Shown one piece after another: positions 9,834 through 17,037 of a stretch of DNA of 64,000 bases (the stretch's first letter is position 1; every line of letters begins with the position of its first letter). A program made the translations under genes and the position numbers. The notes under the pieces are model-generated. The model saw only the letters and a program-made list of their open reading frames with translations, was not told the origin of the DNA and searched no databases. The DNA comes from FEN-299 sp963717945 (GTDB lineage: Bacteria; Acidobacteriota; Vicinamibacteria; Vicinamibacterales; Fen-181), in NCBI GenBank assembly GCA_963717945.1, contig CAVQXT010000007.1, forward strand, positions 1,116,001-1,180,000, written 5' to 3'.

Positions 9834-9945
9834 CGATTGACAGGCGTCAGTTCCGATCCCTCGAGCGACAGGTCCGATCCCTCGGGCGACAGGTCCGATT
9901 CCTCATCGAAGATCTCGATTGATAGGCGTCAGACCCGATTACCGG
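9834..9945 (+). repeat. short tandem repeats, 21-bp unit
   Basis: GTCCGATCCCTCGAGCGACAG-type units of 21 bases occur about 2.7 times at 9850-9908. They are flanked by two near-copies of CGATTGACAGGCGTCAG at about 9834 and 9917. The array is non-coding and sits between the dispersed repeat and the left attachment site. Apart from these repeats I see no gene or recognisable site in 9350-10040. Confidence 0.55.
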
Positions 9946-10047
9946 AGCCCGCCCGGGGTGAGGGACAAGGTCGGTGGAGGAGTGTCTGTGAAGTCCGCCT
10001 TCGCGACGCTGCGCGTGGCCCGGAGTGCTCGCGTCGCTACGGCGAGA

Positions 10048-10123
10048 CAGCCTTCGCATGCGACCGGCTTGCCAAGCCGAAGCTCCCCCGAGGGTCGAGC
10101 AAGCCGAGGGGGAGCGAAGGCTG
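10048..10123. repeat. nested inverted repeat beside left att site
   Basis: Outer arms CAGCCTTCGC (10048-10057) and GCGAAGGCTG (10114-10123) are exact complements. Inside, GCTCCCCC (10082-10089) pairs with GGGGGAGC (10108-10115). The structure ends exactly where the 60-bp att repeat begins. It is probably the original chromosomal sequence downstream of tRNA-Leu. Confidence 0.6.
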
Positions 10124-10181
10124 GTGCCGGAGGAGGGAATTGAACCCACACTCCCCTTGCGGAGAACGGGATTTTGAGTCC
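10122..10181 (-). other. attachment site (attL), 3' fragment of tRNA-Leu
   Basis: This 60-bp copy of the tRNA-Leu 3' end runs from the CCA (complement at 10122) into the anticodon stem. It is identical to 15037-15096 and lacks the 5' half of the tRNA, so it is not functional. It marks the distal end of the inserted element. Confidence 0.9.
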
Positions 10182-10318
10182 GCGGTGTATTGCTGGAAAG
10201 CATTAGCCATCAGGTATTTACAGAATATTTCACAAAAGTCAGAACTGCCACATACAAAACTGCTTTCCCTCTTGTATCATCTCCTCGTTCGCTTCCTTCC
10301 TGTTGGAGACGATGAGTA

Positions 10319-11503
10319 GTGCCAAGAACGAAGGTCACGGAACAGCACAGGCATCCGAAGTTCCCCCGTCTCGTCATCGACCTGCGGACCAACTCACGTT
10401 TCTACCAGGCTCGCACGTTCCTTGACGGGAAACTCGTTCAGAAATCCACGAAGACAACTAACCTCCCAACGGCGTTCAAACTGGCGGAGGACTGGTACAG
10501 GCGGTTGCTCCGTGCGTCCGTGTCGTTTGGGATGGCGCATCCGATTGCGAGATTGACGGCGGACCCCACGATGGCGGAGGTGTTCTCCACGTATCGCACG
10601 GGACTCTCTGCCAAGAAGCAGGCATACGCTGCCCAGAAGTGGGGACCGATTGCCGACTACTGGAAGGCGCTGCTGGTACGGGAGGTTTCTACTCAGACGT
10701 TCCGTGACTTCTTCGTGTGGCGGAGACGCAAGCACGTCTCCAATCACACGCTTCACAAGGACGTGGTGCTGGTCCGCCAGGTTCTCAAACGAGCGTTGGA
10801 GGACCAGCAACTGACCGCACTTCCGCTCATTCCCAAGGTCGGAGAAATCGACAAGAACCCTCGACCCTGGCTGACTCCTGCCGAATGGCGAGTGCTGTTG
10901 CGAGCGTCTGAGAAGAGGATTCGTGCCGCTGCGAGCAACAAACGACTCCGACAGCAACGGCAGGATACCCACGACCTGATGGTGTTTCTCGTCCATTCGA
11001 TGTGCCGCGTGGGAGAAGTCCTCTCATTGCGATTCCGTGATTGTCGCCTCGACAAGAACGAGGACGGAGACAAGTGCCTGATCTGCGAGGTGTCTGGGAA
11101 GAGGGGCATTCGCACGGTGGTGGCTCTCTTGGGCGCTGCGTCCGTCTATGAGCGTCGGCTGAAACAGGCGAACGACAGGGACGCGCTCATTTTCCCCGAG
11201 CATCACAGGGACGCATTCCGTGAATTGCTCGAAGCGGCACATCTGCGGACGGACCCGAAGTCGGGCTTTGAACGGAACTACAAGTCGCTGCGTGCCACGT
11301 CGATTAGTTATCGGATTCTCAACAACCCCAATCTGAACTTGCAGGTGATTGCGCGAAATGCTGGAACGTCGGTGGTGATGATTGACGAGTTCTACGCGAA
11401 GCGGCTGACCGCAGAGATGAACAAGGACGCTTTGTCTTCGATTCCCAAACGGCAGGCTCGGAACGCGACCGCGGAGACGCGGGGCGTGGGTAGGAGGGAC
11501 TGA
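10319..11503 (+). CDS. tyrosine recombinase (integrase)
   Basis: This encodes 394 residues from GTG 10319, with GGAG at 10305-10308. Residues 80-165 are the core-binding (SAM-like) domain and 180-380 the catalytic domain. Catalytic R230 lies in CRVGEVLSLRF, R325 in KSLRATSIS and nucleophile Y359 in EFYAKRL. The usual H of the HxxR box is K322 here, and the GH motif is replaced by AGTS, which is seen in divergent phage-type integrases. It would cut and join the 60-bp att core in the tRNA 3' end. It lies just inside attL and reads into the element. Confidence 0.92.
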   Translation: MPRTKVTEQHRHPKFPRLVIDLRTNSRFYQARTFLDGKLVQKSTKTTNLPTAFKLAEDWYRRLLRASVSFGMAHPIARLTADPTMAEVFSTYRTGLSAKKQAYAAQKWGPIADYWKALLVREVSTQTFRDFFVWRRRKHVSNHTLHKDVVLVRQVLKRALEDQQLTALPLIPKVGEIDKNPRPWLTPAEWRVLLRASEKRIRAAASNKRLRQQRQDTHDLMVFLVHSMCRVGEVLSLRFRDCRLDKNEDGDKCLICEVSGKRGIRTVVALLGAASVYERRLKQANDRDALIFPEHHRDAFRELLEAAHLRTDPKSGFERNYKSLRATSISYRILNNPNLNLQVIARNAGTSVVMIDEFYAKRLTAEMNKDALSSIPKRQARNATAETRGVGRRD

Positions 11504-11508
11504 CGGCT

Positions 11509-12486
11509 ATGAGACGCGGGCTCCGTCGCAGGGTTCTGGTCTTGCTGGTTCTGGTTGCGGGGCTATGCTGCGCGTGCGGTGGCGGTCCCACGTTCGTCAT
11601 CTCGCCCCAATTCGATTGGGCTGATCGATTCAGCGAAGGGCTCGCGGCGGTCCGCATAGGCGACGGCGAGACGGGTAAGTGGGGCTACATCGACAAGCAG
11701 GGCAGATTGGCGATAGCCGCGAATTTCGGTGCGGCAACGGCGTTCAGCGAGGGGCTCGCGGCGGTCCGCGTCGGAGACGAGAGGACGGGCAAGTGGGGCT
11801 ACATCGACAGGGATGGCAAGTTCGTCCTGGGGGCGCAATTCGACTGGGCTGGTCCATTCAGCGAAGGACTTGCCCAGTTGAGGGTCGGCGAGCAACTCAC
11901 GGGCAAGTGGGGCTATATCGACAAACAAGGCAGGACGGTGATTGCGGCGACGTTTGACCACGGATACCAGTTCAGCGAAGGGCTTGCTGCGGTCGGCGTC
12001 GGGAAGAACGCGGTTGGAAACTGGGGCTTCATCGACAAACAGGGCAAGGTCGTGATCGACCTCCGATTCTACATCGCAGGCAATTTCAGCGAGGGACTTG
12101 CGGCGGTGGCGGTTGGCGATATCGATCACTGGGGCTACATTGACGGGCAAGGAAACATCGTCGTCCAATCGCAGTTCGAGTCGGTGCTTCCTTTCCGCGA
12201 CGGCGTCGCGGCGGTACGCTCAAAGAAGTTGGGCAAGTGGGGATACATCGACAAGCACGGCAAGGTGGTCATCGACTTTCAGTTTGACTGGGTGGATTCA
12301 TTTAGCGAGGGACTCGCTCCTGTCCTCACCGTTGTCCGCCAGAAAGACCGCTGCGGTTACATCGACAAGCAGGGGAAATACGTGATATCGGCGCAGTTTG
12401 TTGCCGCGGAGCCGTTCAGCGAAGGACTCGCGGGGGTCTATGTCGGGGACGAACGCACCTACAAGGGCGGGTACATCTCTCGGTAG
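11509..12486 (+). CDS. WG-repeat lipoprotein
   Basis: This encodes 325 residues and starts five bases after the integrase stop. The N-terminus has RRGLRRR, a hydrophobic stretch and a Cys-rich end (LCCACGGG), consistent with a lipoprotein signal and a lipidated Cys near position 23. The rest is eight WG/KWG repeats of about 38-47 residues, each with a GKWGYIDKQG-like start and an FSEGLAAV-like end; the seventh and eighth have lost the Trp. Such repeats fold as beta structures of unclear role and are common in Bacteroidetes and spirochaetes. The near-identical repeat DNA suggests recent expansion. As probable cargo of the element it may act at the cell surface. Its function is unknown. Confidence 0.85.
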   Translation: MRRGLRRRVLVLLVLVAGLCCACGGGPTFVISPQFDWADRFSEGLAAVRIGDGETGKWGYIDKQGRLAIAANFGAATAFSEGLAAVRVGDERTGKWGYIDRDGKFVLGAQFDWAGPFSEGLAQLRVGEQLTGKWGYIDKQGRTVIAATFDHGYQFSEGLAAVGVGKNAVGNWGFIDKQGKVVIDLRFYIAGNFSEGLAAVAVGDIDHWGYIDGQGNIVVQSQFESVLPFRDGVAAVRSKKLGKWGYIDKHGKVVIDFQFDWVDSFSEGLAPVLTVVRQKDRCGYIDKQGKYVISAQFVAAEPFSEGLAGVYVGDERTYKGGYISR

Positions 12487-12550
12487 AGAGGACGGTTGGT
12501 TGGGCGCTCGCAACAGAGCGACCCGATCGGGCTTGCGGTCAGTCGGCGCC

Positions 12551-12712
12551 TCACTTCCCCTGGTCCGACGACGAAGAGATAGTCACTCGGACGCGGTCCT
12601 TCCTCCCTGTGCGGGCTTGGCGGATTACCTTTGCGATTTCCTCCAACTGAATGCGGACTACTTGGTCCGTGGCGTTCGGTGGAATCTCCACGGTCTGCGG
12701 TTTGCTGGTCAT
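12551..12712 (-). CDS. small protein, last gene of minus-strand chain
   Basis: This encodes 53 residues, with ATG 12712 overlapping the preceding stop (12709-12711) as ATGA. The sequence begins MTSKPQTVEIPPN and contains a helical IQLEEIAKVIRQART stretch and a basic GRKDRVRV strand. No family is recognised. Tight overlap with the ribbon-helix-helix gene supports it as a real translated unit, possibly an antitoxin-like or DNA-binding partner. Confidence 0.5.
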   Translation of the reverse strand: MTSKPQTVEIPPNATDQVVRIQLEEIAKVIRQARTGRKDRVRVTISSSSDQGK

Positions 12713-12879
12713 TGTTCTGTCTCTCTCTTTCGTTCGAGGTGAGTGCGAAGTTGCTTGCGGAGGTAGTTGCTCACGGTCCGTTCTTCAAGGGCGGCGAGTT
12801 GTTCGAGTGCGACACGTTCCTGGTGCGTAAGACGCAAGGACACGGTGTCGGTCATCTTCTCGGGCGTAATCAGTTCCAT
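12709..12879 (-). CDS. ribbon-helix-helix small DNA-binding protein
   Basis: This encodes 56 residues from ATG 12879. Residues 10-46 read TDTVSLRLTHQER, then a helix (VALEQLAALEER) and a second helix (TVSNYLRKQLRTHL). This is the strand-helix-helix layout of Arc/MetJ/CopG repressors, with alternating residues T12, S14, R16 on the DNA-contacting strand. It overlaps the gene before it by ten bases and the one after by four. In plasmids such proteins repress rep transcription, so copy or excision control of this element is a reasonable inference. Confidence 0.75.
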   Translation of the reverse strand: MELITPEKMTDTVSLRLTHQERVALEQLAALEERTVSNYLRKQLRTHLERKRETEQ

Positions 12880-13088
12880 CGGTGAAGGTCTCCCTCTGTT
12901 TCCAGTTCGTGGAGTCGGTTGAGTTTGTGGTTGGCGAGAACAGCGGCAACGTGTTGGACAATTGGCGTCGAGTCGCTTGTGAGCAGGAGTAGGTAGCGTT
13001 CCAGTGCGGCGAAGATTTCCAGGCGTTCCGTTTGGGCGACGGGGGGCAGTCCAAAAGCAAGTGGCTCTGGTGGTGCGGGAGCGTTCAT
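12870..13088 (-). CDS. small unknown protein coupled to Rep-like gene
   Basis: This encodes 72 residues, with ATG 13088 overlapping the upstream stop as ATGA. It has a Pro-rich start and then two amphipathic helices (ERLEIFAALERYLLLL and PIVQHVAAVLANHKLNRLHEL). No family is recognised. Coupling to the HUH protein gene suggests a replication or regulatory accessory. Confidence 0.55.
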   Translation of the reverse strand: MNAPAPPEPLAFGLPPVAQTERLEIFAALERYLLLLTSDSTPIVQHVAAVLANHKLNRLHELETEGDLHRWN

Positions 13089-13711
13089 TCTGGTTGTTCT
13101 CCGTTCTCGGGCTGTGGCACGGGTTGTGTGTGAATGTAGAGGATGGAGTTTTGTGAAAGTGTCTTCAAGTCATCGGCGTTGTAGCGAATCGAAGCGGCGA
13201 GGTTGGCGACGTGTTCGAGTCGAGTGGTTCGGTAGATGAACGGTTCGGAATAGCAGGCGTGCGAGAGAGCGGCACGGAATCGGGGAATCGTCACGTCGGG
13301 TGGCAGAGCGAGCAGAAGGTGGAGATGGCGTCTCGTTCCCTTGTCGTGGTGGCAGACAAGGGCGGTAAGGCGAAGTGGAGCGTTCTTCCGTCGTGCGGCG
13401 GTTCCGAAAAGTTCTTTGTTCAGACGGTTCATTAGTCGGGTGGCGATTCGGCGCGTTTCGTTCTCGGTGAGGTAGTAGAACGGGGCGAAGAGCGGTGCGT
13501 CTCGGAACGCGGGGCGTGGTCCTCGGCGCCGCTCTCTCACACGGACGGTGATGTTCTCGTTCCTGGGTCGGGTGGTTTCAAGGTCGCTGTCCCGTCTCTG
13601 CTTCAAGGTCAGTTCCAGTCGGACGTTCAGGGAATGCTGGACACTCGGGTGCGAGAGAAACTGGGTCCATTCCTGGGTCAGTCGTTCTTTCCGTTCTCGG
13701 TTCGTCATCAT
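13085..13711 (-). CDS. HUH-type replication initiator/relaxase-like protein
   Basis: This encodes 208 residues (ATG 13711 or 13708). A central beta-strand pair reads LRLTALVCHH, then RRHLHLLLALP. The H-L-H inside hydrophobic residues is the metal-binding HUH motif of rolling-circle Rep proteins and relaxases. Downstream, SIRYNADDLK offers a candidate catalytic Tyr followed by a basic residue. The N-terminal 65 residues are basic and polar. It resembles small phage or plasmid Rep proteins of the Inovirus Gp2/RCR kind more than a mobilisation relaxase, but this was not tested by search. It heads the four-gene minus-strand chain and lies beside an AT-rich, repeat-bearing stretch that could hold the origin. 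Confidence 0.6.
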   Translation of the reverse strand: MMTNRERKERLTQEWTQFLSHPSVQHSLNVRLELTLKQRRDSDLETTRPRNENITVRVRERRRGPRPAFRDAPLFAPFYYLTENETRRIATRLMNRLNKELFGTAARRKNAPLRLTALVCHHDKGTRRHLHLLLALPPDVTIPRFRAALSHACYSEPFIYRTTRLEHVANLAASIRYNADDLKTLSQNSILYIHTQPVPQPENGEQPE

Positions 13712-14169
13712 TGCTGCGTTCCTGTTGTTCGTGTTCGTCGCTCGCTGGACACACTCCGACCGTCAAGGGGGATTCAGCGAACGCACGTCAGGGTCACATT
13801 CGGCAACTCCCTCCGTGACGGACAAGCGCACGTTTGCCTCGTCCGCAAAATCTACTTAGGTGGCGGCAACTCGGTTTTTGTATTCAGGTGAAAATAAACT
13901 ATAAGTCGTTTGGTTTCATACGCTTACGTCTAGACGCTTAGCGACACCACTGGAAGTCCATTCCTTACAACGACTTAGCGTTCCCTCCCTCCTTCCCCGC
14001 TCTACCCCCCACTTCCCCGATCGGGGGCTCAGTCCGTTCCCGCTCGGTTCGTCGTTCCTGGCGCATTTCTGAGCGTTTGGCGTGGAGTTGGCGGGGATGC
14101 TCGGAAGTCCAAAGAGGAGGAAGAAGGGAGATCGAAATGTATGCTTGCGTCCGCAAGCGTTCATAGTGT
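13712..14169. other. non-coding AT-rich segment, candidate replication origin
   Basis: About 460 bases between the diverging rep-like and serine recombinase genes contain no convincing gene. Bases 13850-13930 are the most AT-rich stretch in the window. A 10-bp palindrome CGTCTAGACG lies at 13927-13936, and a hairpin GCTTGC/GCAAGC near 14142-14157. The direct repeat TGTATGCTTG starts at 14138 and again at 14167. Origin function is inferred from context. Confidence 0.4.
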
Positions 14170-14186
14170 ATGCTTGTGGCATATCA

Positions 14187-14205
14187 AGCGGACATTATGT
14201 CCGCT
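14187..14205. promoter_or_regulatory. perfect palindrome before serine recombinase gene
   Basis: AGCGGACATTATGTCCGCT is a 19-base inverted repeat (8-bp arms, 3-base centre) 19 bases before GTG 14224. It is preceded by the TGTATGCTTG direct repeats. It suits an operator, possibly for the ribbon-helix-helix protein of the same element. Confidence 0.5.
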
Positions 14206-14223
14206 ACGGAAGGTGAGACGGAC

Positions 14224-15015
14224 GTGAGCATCTACATCTACTGCCGAGTATCGACAATCCAGCAGAGCGATGGGTTGGACGCACAGGAGGCGACGTGTCG
14301 GTCGTTTCTCAGCAATCTGCTCGGACAGGAGACGTGGAAGAAGCGTTTTCAGTCCGTCGCGATGGCTGGGCAAATGACGGTGACGGTAGTGCGAGAGCAG
14401 GTGAGCGGAAGCGTTGCGTTTCCGAAGCGTGAGCGGGGGGCGGCGCTTCTGGCGAGTTTGAAGAAGGGCGACCATCTCTGCTTTGCGAAACTGGACAGAG
14501 CATTCCGTTCGGCACGGGACTGCCACAATACGCTGGCGCTGCTGAAAGAGCGGGGCGTCTCCACGTCAATCTGCGACCTCCCCGACGGCGCTGACGTGAC
14601 GGGGAACGGTATTGCGGCGCTTCTCATCGGCATAATGGCGTCGGTGGCTGAATGGGAGCGGGAACGCATCCGTGAGCGGACGGCTGACCAGAAGCGAGTT
14701 GCGAGAGAGCAGGGGCGCTATCTCGGTGGCAAGATTCCGTGGGACAAGAAGGTGGTGGATGGTCGGCTCGTTGATGACGAATCGAAGCGAACGGTCGTGC
14801 GGAAGTTGCGGGAGTGGCGCGGCGAAGCGGTCCCGCTCCGTGAGTGCCAGGCTCGGGCGATGAAGAACTACAAAACGTCCCTATCGCTTGACGCAATCAG
14901 ACGGATGACGGAGCAGAATGCCACGGAACTGGCGAGAAAGCGAGGGCGGCGGCGGGCAGATCAGGTGTTACAAAAGCAGAATACAAAAACTGTCCAACAG
15001 GATCACGGACGTTGA
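14224..15015 (+). CDS. serine recombinase (resolvase/invertase family)
   Basis: This encodes 263 residues from GTG 14224. That start is chosen because it follows GGAAGGTGAG and places the family's conserved YCRVST Ser at position 10. An ATG at 14170 would run through the palindromic operator. Catalytic features are S10 in CRVST, R/D in AKLDRAFRSARD and the E-R helix EWERERIRERTADQK. After the core a basic region (LGGKIPWDKK) and a C-terminal DNA-binding segment with KRGRRRADQ follow. It could resolve multimers or invert a segment. It is the second recombinase on the element and ends 21 bases from the att repeat. Confidence 0.88.
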   Translation: MSIYIYCRVSTIQQSDGLDAQEATCRSFLSNLLGQETWKKRFQSVAMAGQMTVTVVREQVSGSVAFPKRERGAALLASLKKGDHLCFAKLDRAFRSARDCHNTLALLKERGVSTSICDLPDGADVTGNGIAALLIGIMASVAEWERERIRERTADQKRVAREQGRYLGGKIPWDKKVVDGRLVDDESKRTVVRKLREWRGEAVPLRECQARAMKNYKTSLSLDAIRRMTEQNATELARKRGRRRADQVLQKQNTKTVQQDHGR

Positions 15016-15036
15016 AATCGTCACATTTGTTAGTAA

Positions 15037-15125
15037 TGGTGCCGGAGGAGGGAATTGAACCCACACTCCCCTTGCGGAGAACGGGATTTTGAGTCCCGCG
15101 CGTCTGCCAATTTCGCCACTCCGGC
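15037..15125 (-). tRNA. tRNA-Leu (anticodon CAA)
   Basis: This is an 89-base gene including encoded CCA. The acceptor stem is GCCGGAG/CTCCGGC. The anticodon stem CGGGA/TCCCG encloses CTCAAAA, giving anticodon CAA for UUG codons. There is a long variable arm as expected for leucine. The T stem (GTGGG against CCCTC) has one U-U mismatch, present in both att copies, so it may come from the element. TATACT at 15143-15148 (minus strand) is a likely -10. Confidence 0.95.
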
Positions 15126-15362
15126 ACGTGGAGAGGAATCTCAGTATACCTCGGCCGCGCAAACGTTGAGCCGGCCACAATACATGGTAGTCCAAAGCTC
15201 TGCAGCCACAAGAGGTGGCCAGCCCGTGTCGTCGCGCGCCATCAGGCTCTAAATTGATGTCAGCAAAGGAGAAACCGGAACAGGCTCCGTCCGCCTCCGC
15301 CGCCCGATCCCGGCCACAAGAGGGAAACAAAAGCGAAATGGTAGCGCTTGTGGCCAATTTCC

Positions 15363-15391
15363 TTGAGAATCGTCGCTGGGTTCTGTATACT
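15363..15391 (+). promoter_or_regulatory. sigma70-type promoter of carD-like gene
   Basis: TTGAGA at 15363-15368 and TATACT at 15386-15391 have a 17-base spacer, close to consensus. Transcription would start near 15398, about 50 bases before GTG 15449. Confidence 0.75.
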
Positions 15392-15448
15392 AATGATCGG
15401 TCGCGATCCACAGCCTCCAGTCAATACCCTTCCTAGAACGGGGGACGC

Positions 15449-16030
15449 GTGACATTCCAGATCGGTGACAAGGTCATCTACCCGAATCACGGTCTCGGCG
15501 TCATCGAACGCATCGAAGAGAAAACCATCCTCGGCACTACCTGCGGGTTCTACTCGCTCCGTATTGCAGCGAACGAAACGATGGTACTCGTGCCGGTCGG
15601 CAACGCCGACAGCGTCGGCTTGCGGCGGGCCATCGGCGACACCGAGGTCGATCGTCTCTTCCGCATTCTCGGGGACGGAAAGATCGACAGTCAGCAGAAC
15701 TGGAAAGGCCGCTTCAAGGACAACTCCGAGAAGATGCGCAGCGGCTCGATCTACGACGTGGCCGACGTGCTCAAGAGCCTCACGCTGCTCAGCAAGTCGA
15801 AGAACCTGTCGTTCCGCGAGAAGCGGATGCTCGACCGCGCGCGGTTCCTGGTCGTCTCCGAGATCTCCGAGGTCCTCCACCAGGTCCAGCCCACCATCGA
15901 GGCGCGGGTCGACCGGGCGCTGGATCGATCGATGACGACGCGGACGCGCGTGGACGAGAAGGCCAAGGCGGTCAAGGTGCTGCCGGTGGCGGTCCAGCCC
16001 GTCGCCCGCCGGGCCGCGCGCGCGTCGTAG
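15449..16030 (+). CDS. CarD family transcriptional regulator
   Basis: This encodes 193 residues from GTG 15449, preceded by ACGGGGGACGC. Residues 1-60 are the RNA polymerase-interacting Tudor-like domain (FQIGDKVIYPNHGLGVIERIEE). The C-terminal helical domain (residues 75-150) has the basic WKGRFKDNSEKM segment that contacts the promoter fork. CarD proteins bind the polymerase beta subunit and stabilise the open complex at many, often rRNA, promoters. The tail after residue 165 is Ala/Val/Arg-rich and probably disordered. The gene has a strong promoter and its own terminator, so it is monocistronic. Confidence 0.92.
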   Translation: MTFQIGDKVIYPNHGLGVIERIEEKTILGTTCGFYSLRIAANETMVLVPVGNADSVGLRRAIGDTEVDRLFRILGDGKIDSQQNWKGRFKDNSEKMRSGSIYDVADVLKSLTLLSKSKNLSFREKRMLDRARFLVVSEISEVLHQVQPTIEARVDRALDRSMTTRTRVDEKAKAVKVLPVAVQPVARRAARAS

Positions 16031-16113
16031 CGCCGAGGGCAGGTGCCGAGCGCCGTTCTCGAGGCGATCGCGACAGGCCTCAGATGAACGGAATGTGGTC
16101 CGCGAAAGATCGC

Positions 16114-16146
16114 AAAGGCCTGGATCGTCAGCCGGTCCAGGCCTTT
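16114..16146 (+). terminator. terminator hairpin after carD-like gene
   Basis: AAAGGCCTGGA (16114-16124) pairs perfectly with TCCAGGCCTTT (16136-16146) around an 11-base loop. A run of three Ts ends the stem. It separates the carD-like gene from plsC. Confidence 0.75.
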
Positions 16147-16162
16147 CGTGTATCATGCGGCG

Positions 16163-17005
16163 ATGATGCCGCCCGCTGATGCCAGTCCGCAGGTGGCCCC
16201 CTGCGCGCCGCGGTCGGTGCCGCACCTGACAGGATTGGCGTGGCTCGTCTCCGCGGCTCGGTCCCTCGCGACCTACGTGGGAATCTCGCTGTACGTCGTG
16301 CTGGTCGGCCCGCCCGGCGTGCTCATCGCCCGGCTGTTCGACAAGCCCGGCCTCCTCTTCGCGCTTTCGCACGGCGGCATAGGGCTCGGCCTCGCCCTGT
16401 CGGGCATCTCGTACCGCCTGACCGGCGCCGAGCGGATCCCGCGGGGCCGCACGGCGGTCTTCTGCGCGAACCACACGAGCAATATCGACGCGCCGCTGCT
16501 GTTCCACCTGCTCCACCCCCGACTCCACCTGCTCTACAAGGTCGAGTTCGGGAGGATGCCGATCCTCGGCCGTGCGGCGCGGCTCGCCGGTTTCATCCCG
16601 GTCGAGCGCCGGAATCCCGATCAGTCGCAGCACGCGGTGGACGAGGCGGCGGACTCGGTGGCACGCGGCCACTCGTTCCTCGTGTTCCCCGAGGGGACGC
16701 GAAGCCGGACCGGAGAGTTGTTGCCCTTCAAGAAGGGCGGCTTCATCATGGCGATCAAGGCCCAGGTCCCGGTCGTGCCGGTGGCAATCCTGGGCGGCAG
16801 GGCCGCCATGTATAAGGGGAGCCGGCTGATTCACCCCGTGCGCATCGACGTCCGCATCGGCCTGCCCATCGAGACGGCCGGGATGACGCTCGACGACCGC
16901 GCCCGACTGATTGGCATGGCCCGCGAGCAAATCGAAGCGATGATCGCGCGGCCAGAAATGGATCGGGACGAATTTCTGTTTCTGCCACGATCTGGAAGTA
17001 ATTGA
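16163..17005 (+). CDS. plsC: 1-acyl-glycerol-3-phosphate acyltransferase family protein
   Basis: This encodes 280 residues from ATG 16163 (16166 is also possible). An upstream GTG at 16148 is rejected because it abuts the terminator hairpin. Hydrophobic helices at about residues 30-75 place it at the inner membrane. Motif I is NHTSNID (H-x4-D catalytic pair), motif II covers GFIPVERR, motif III is FPEGTRSRTG and motif IV is VPVAILGG, all as in PlsC. The family acylates lysophosphatidic acid to phosphatidic acid in phospholipid synthesis. The coding end carries one arm of a long inverted repeat. Confidence 0.88.
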   Translation: MMPPADASPQVAPCAPRSVPHLTGLAWLVSAARSLATYVGISLYVVLVGPPGVLIARLFDKPGLLFALSHGGIGLGLALSGISYRLTGAERIPRGRTAVFCANHTSNIDAPLLFHLLHPRLHLLYKVEFGRMPILGRAARLAGFIPVERRNPDQSQHAVDEAADSVARGHSFLVFPEGTRSRTGELLPFKKGGFIMAIKAQVPVVPVAILGGRAAMYKGSRLIHPVRIDVRIGLPIETAGMTLDDRARLIGMAREQIEAMIARPEMDRDEFLFLPRSGSN

Positions 17006-17020
17006 AATTCGTCCCGATCC
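16960..17020. repeat. 16-bp perfect inverted repeat across plsC stop
   Basis: GGATCGGGACGAATTT (16960-16975) is the exact complement of AAATTCGTCCCGATCC (17005-17020), with a 29-base loop. The left arm codes for part of the last PlsC residues and the right arm starts at the stop codon. It may stop or attenuate transcription before the next gene. Confidence 0.75.
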
Positions 17021-17037
17021 AATATTCGAGGACACTT

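Larger units (their letters stand above)
10122..15096. mobile_element. integrated element in tRNA-Leu(CAA), about 4.9 kb
   Basis: A 60-bp sequence at 10122-10181 is repeated identically at 15037-15096, where it forms the 3' part (including CCA) of an intact tRNA-Leu gene. This is the pattern left by a tyrosine integrase inserting into a tRNA 3' end. The left copy is followed 138 bases later by an integrase gene. Inside are the integrase, a WG-repeat lipoprotein, a four-gene minus-strand chain with a HUH Rep-like protein, and a serine recombinase. Base composition is visibly lower in G+C than the flanks, with an AT-rich stretch near 13850-13930. There are no phage structural, conjugation or toxin genes that I recognise, so it is a minimal integrative replicon or satellite. 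Confidence 0.9.

Noticed and set aside
13916..14182. 88-codon minus-strand frame in the element's non-coding segment
   Set aside because: No domain and odd composition; lies over the AT-rich and repeat region that looks like an origin or control site.
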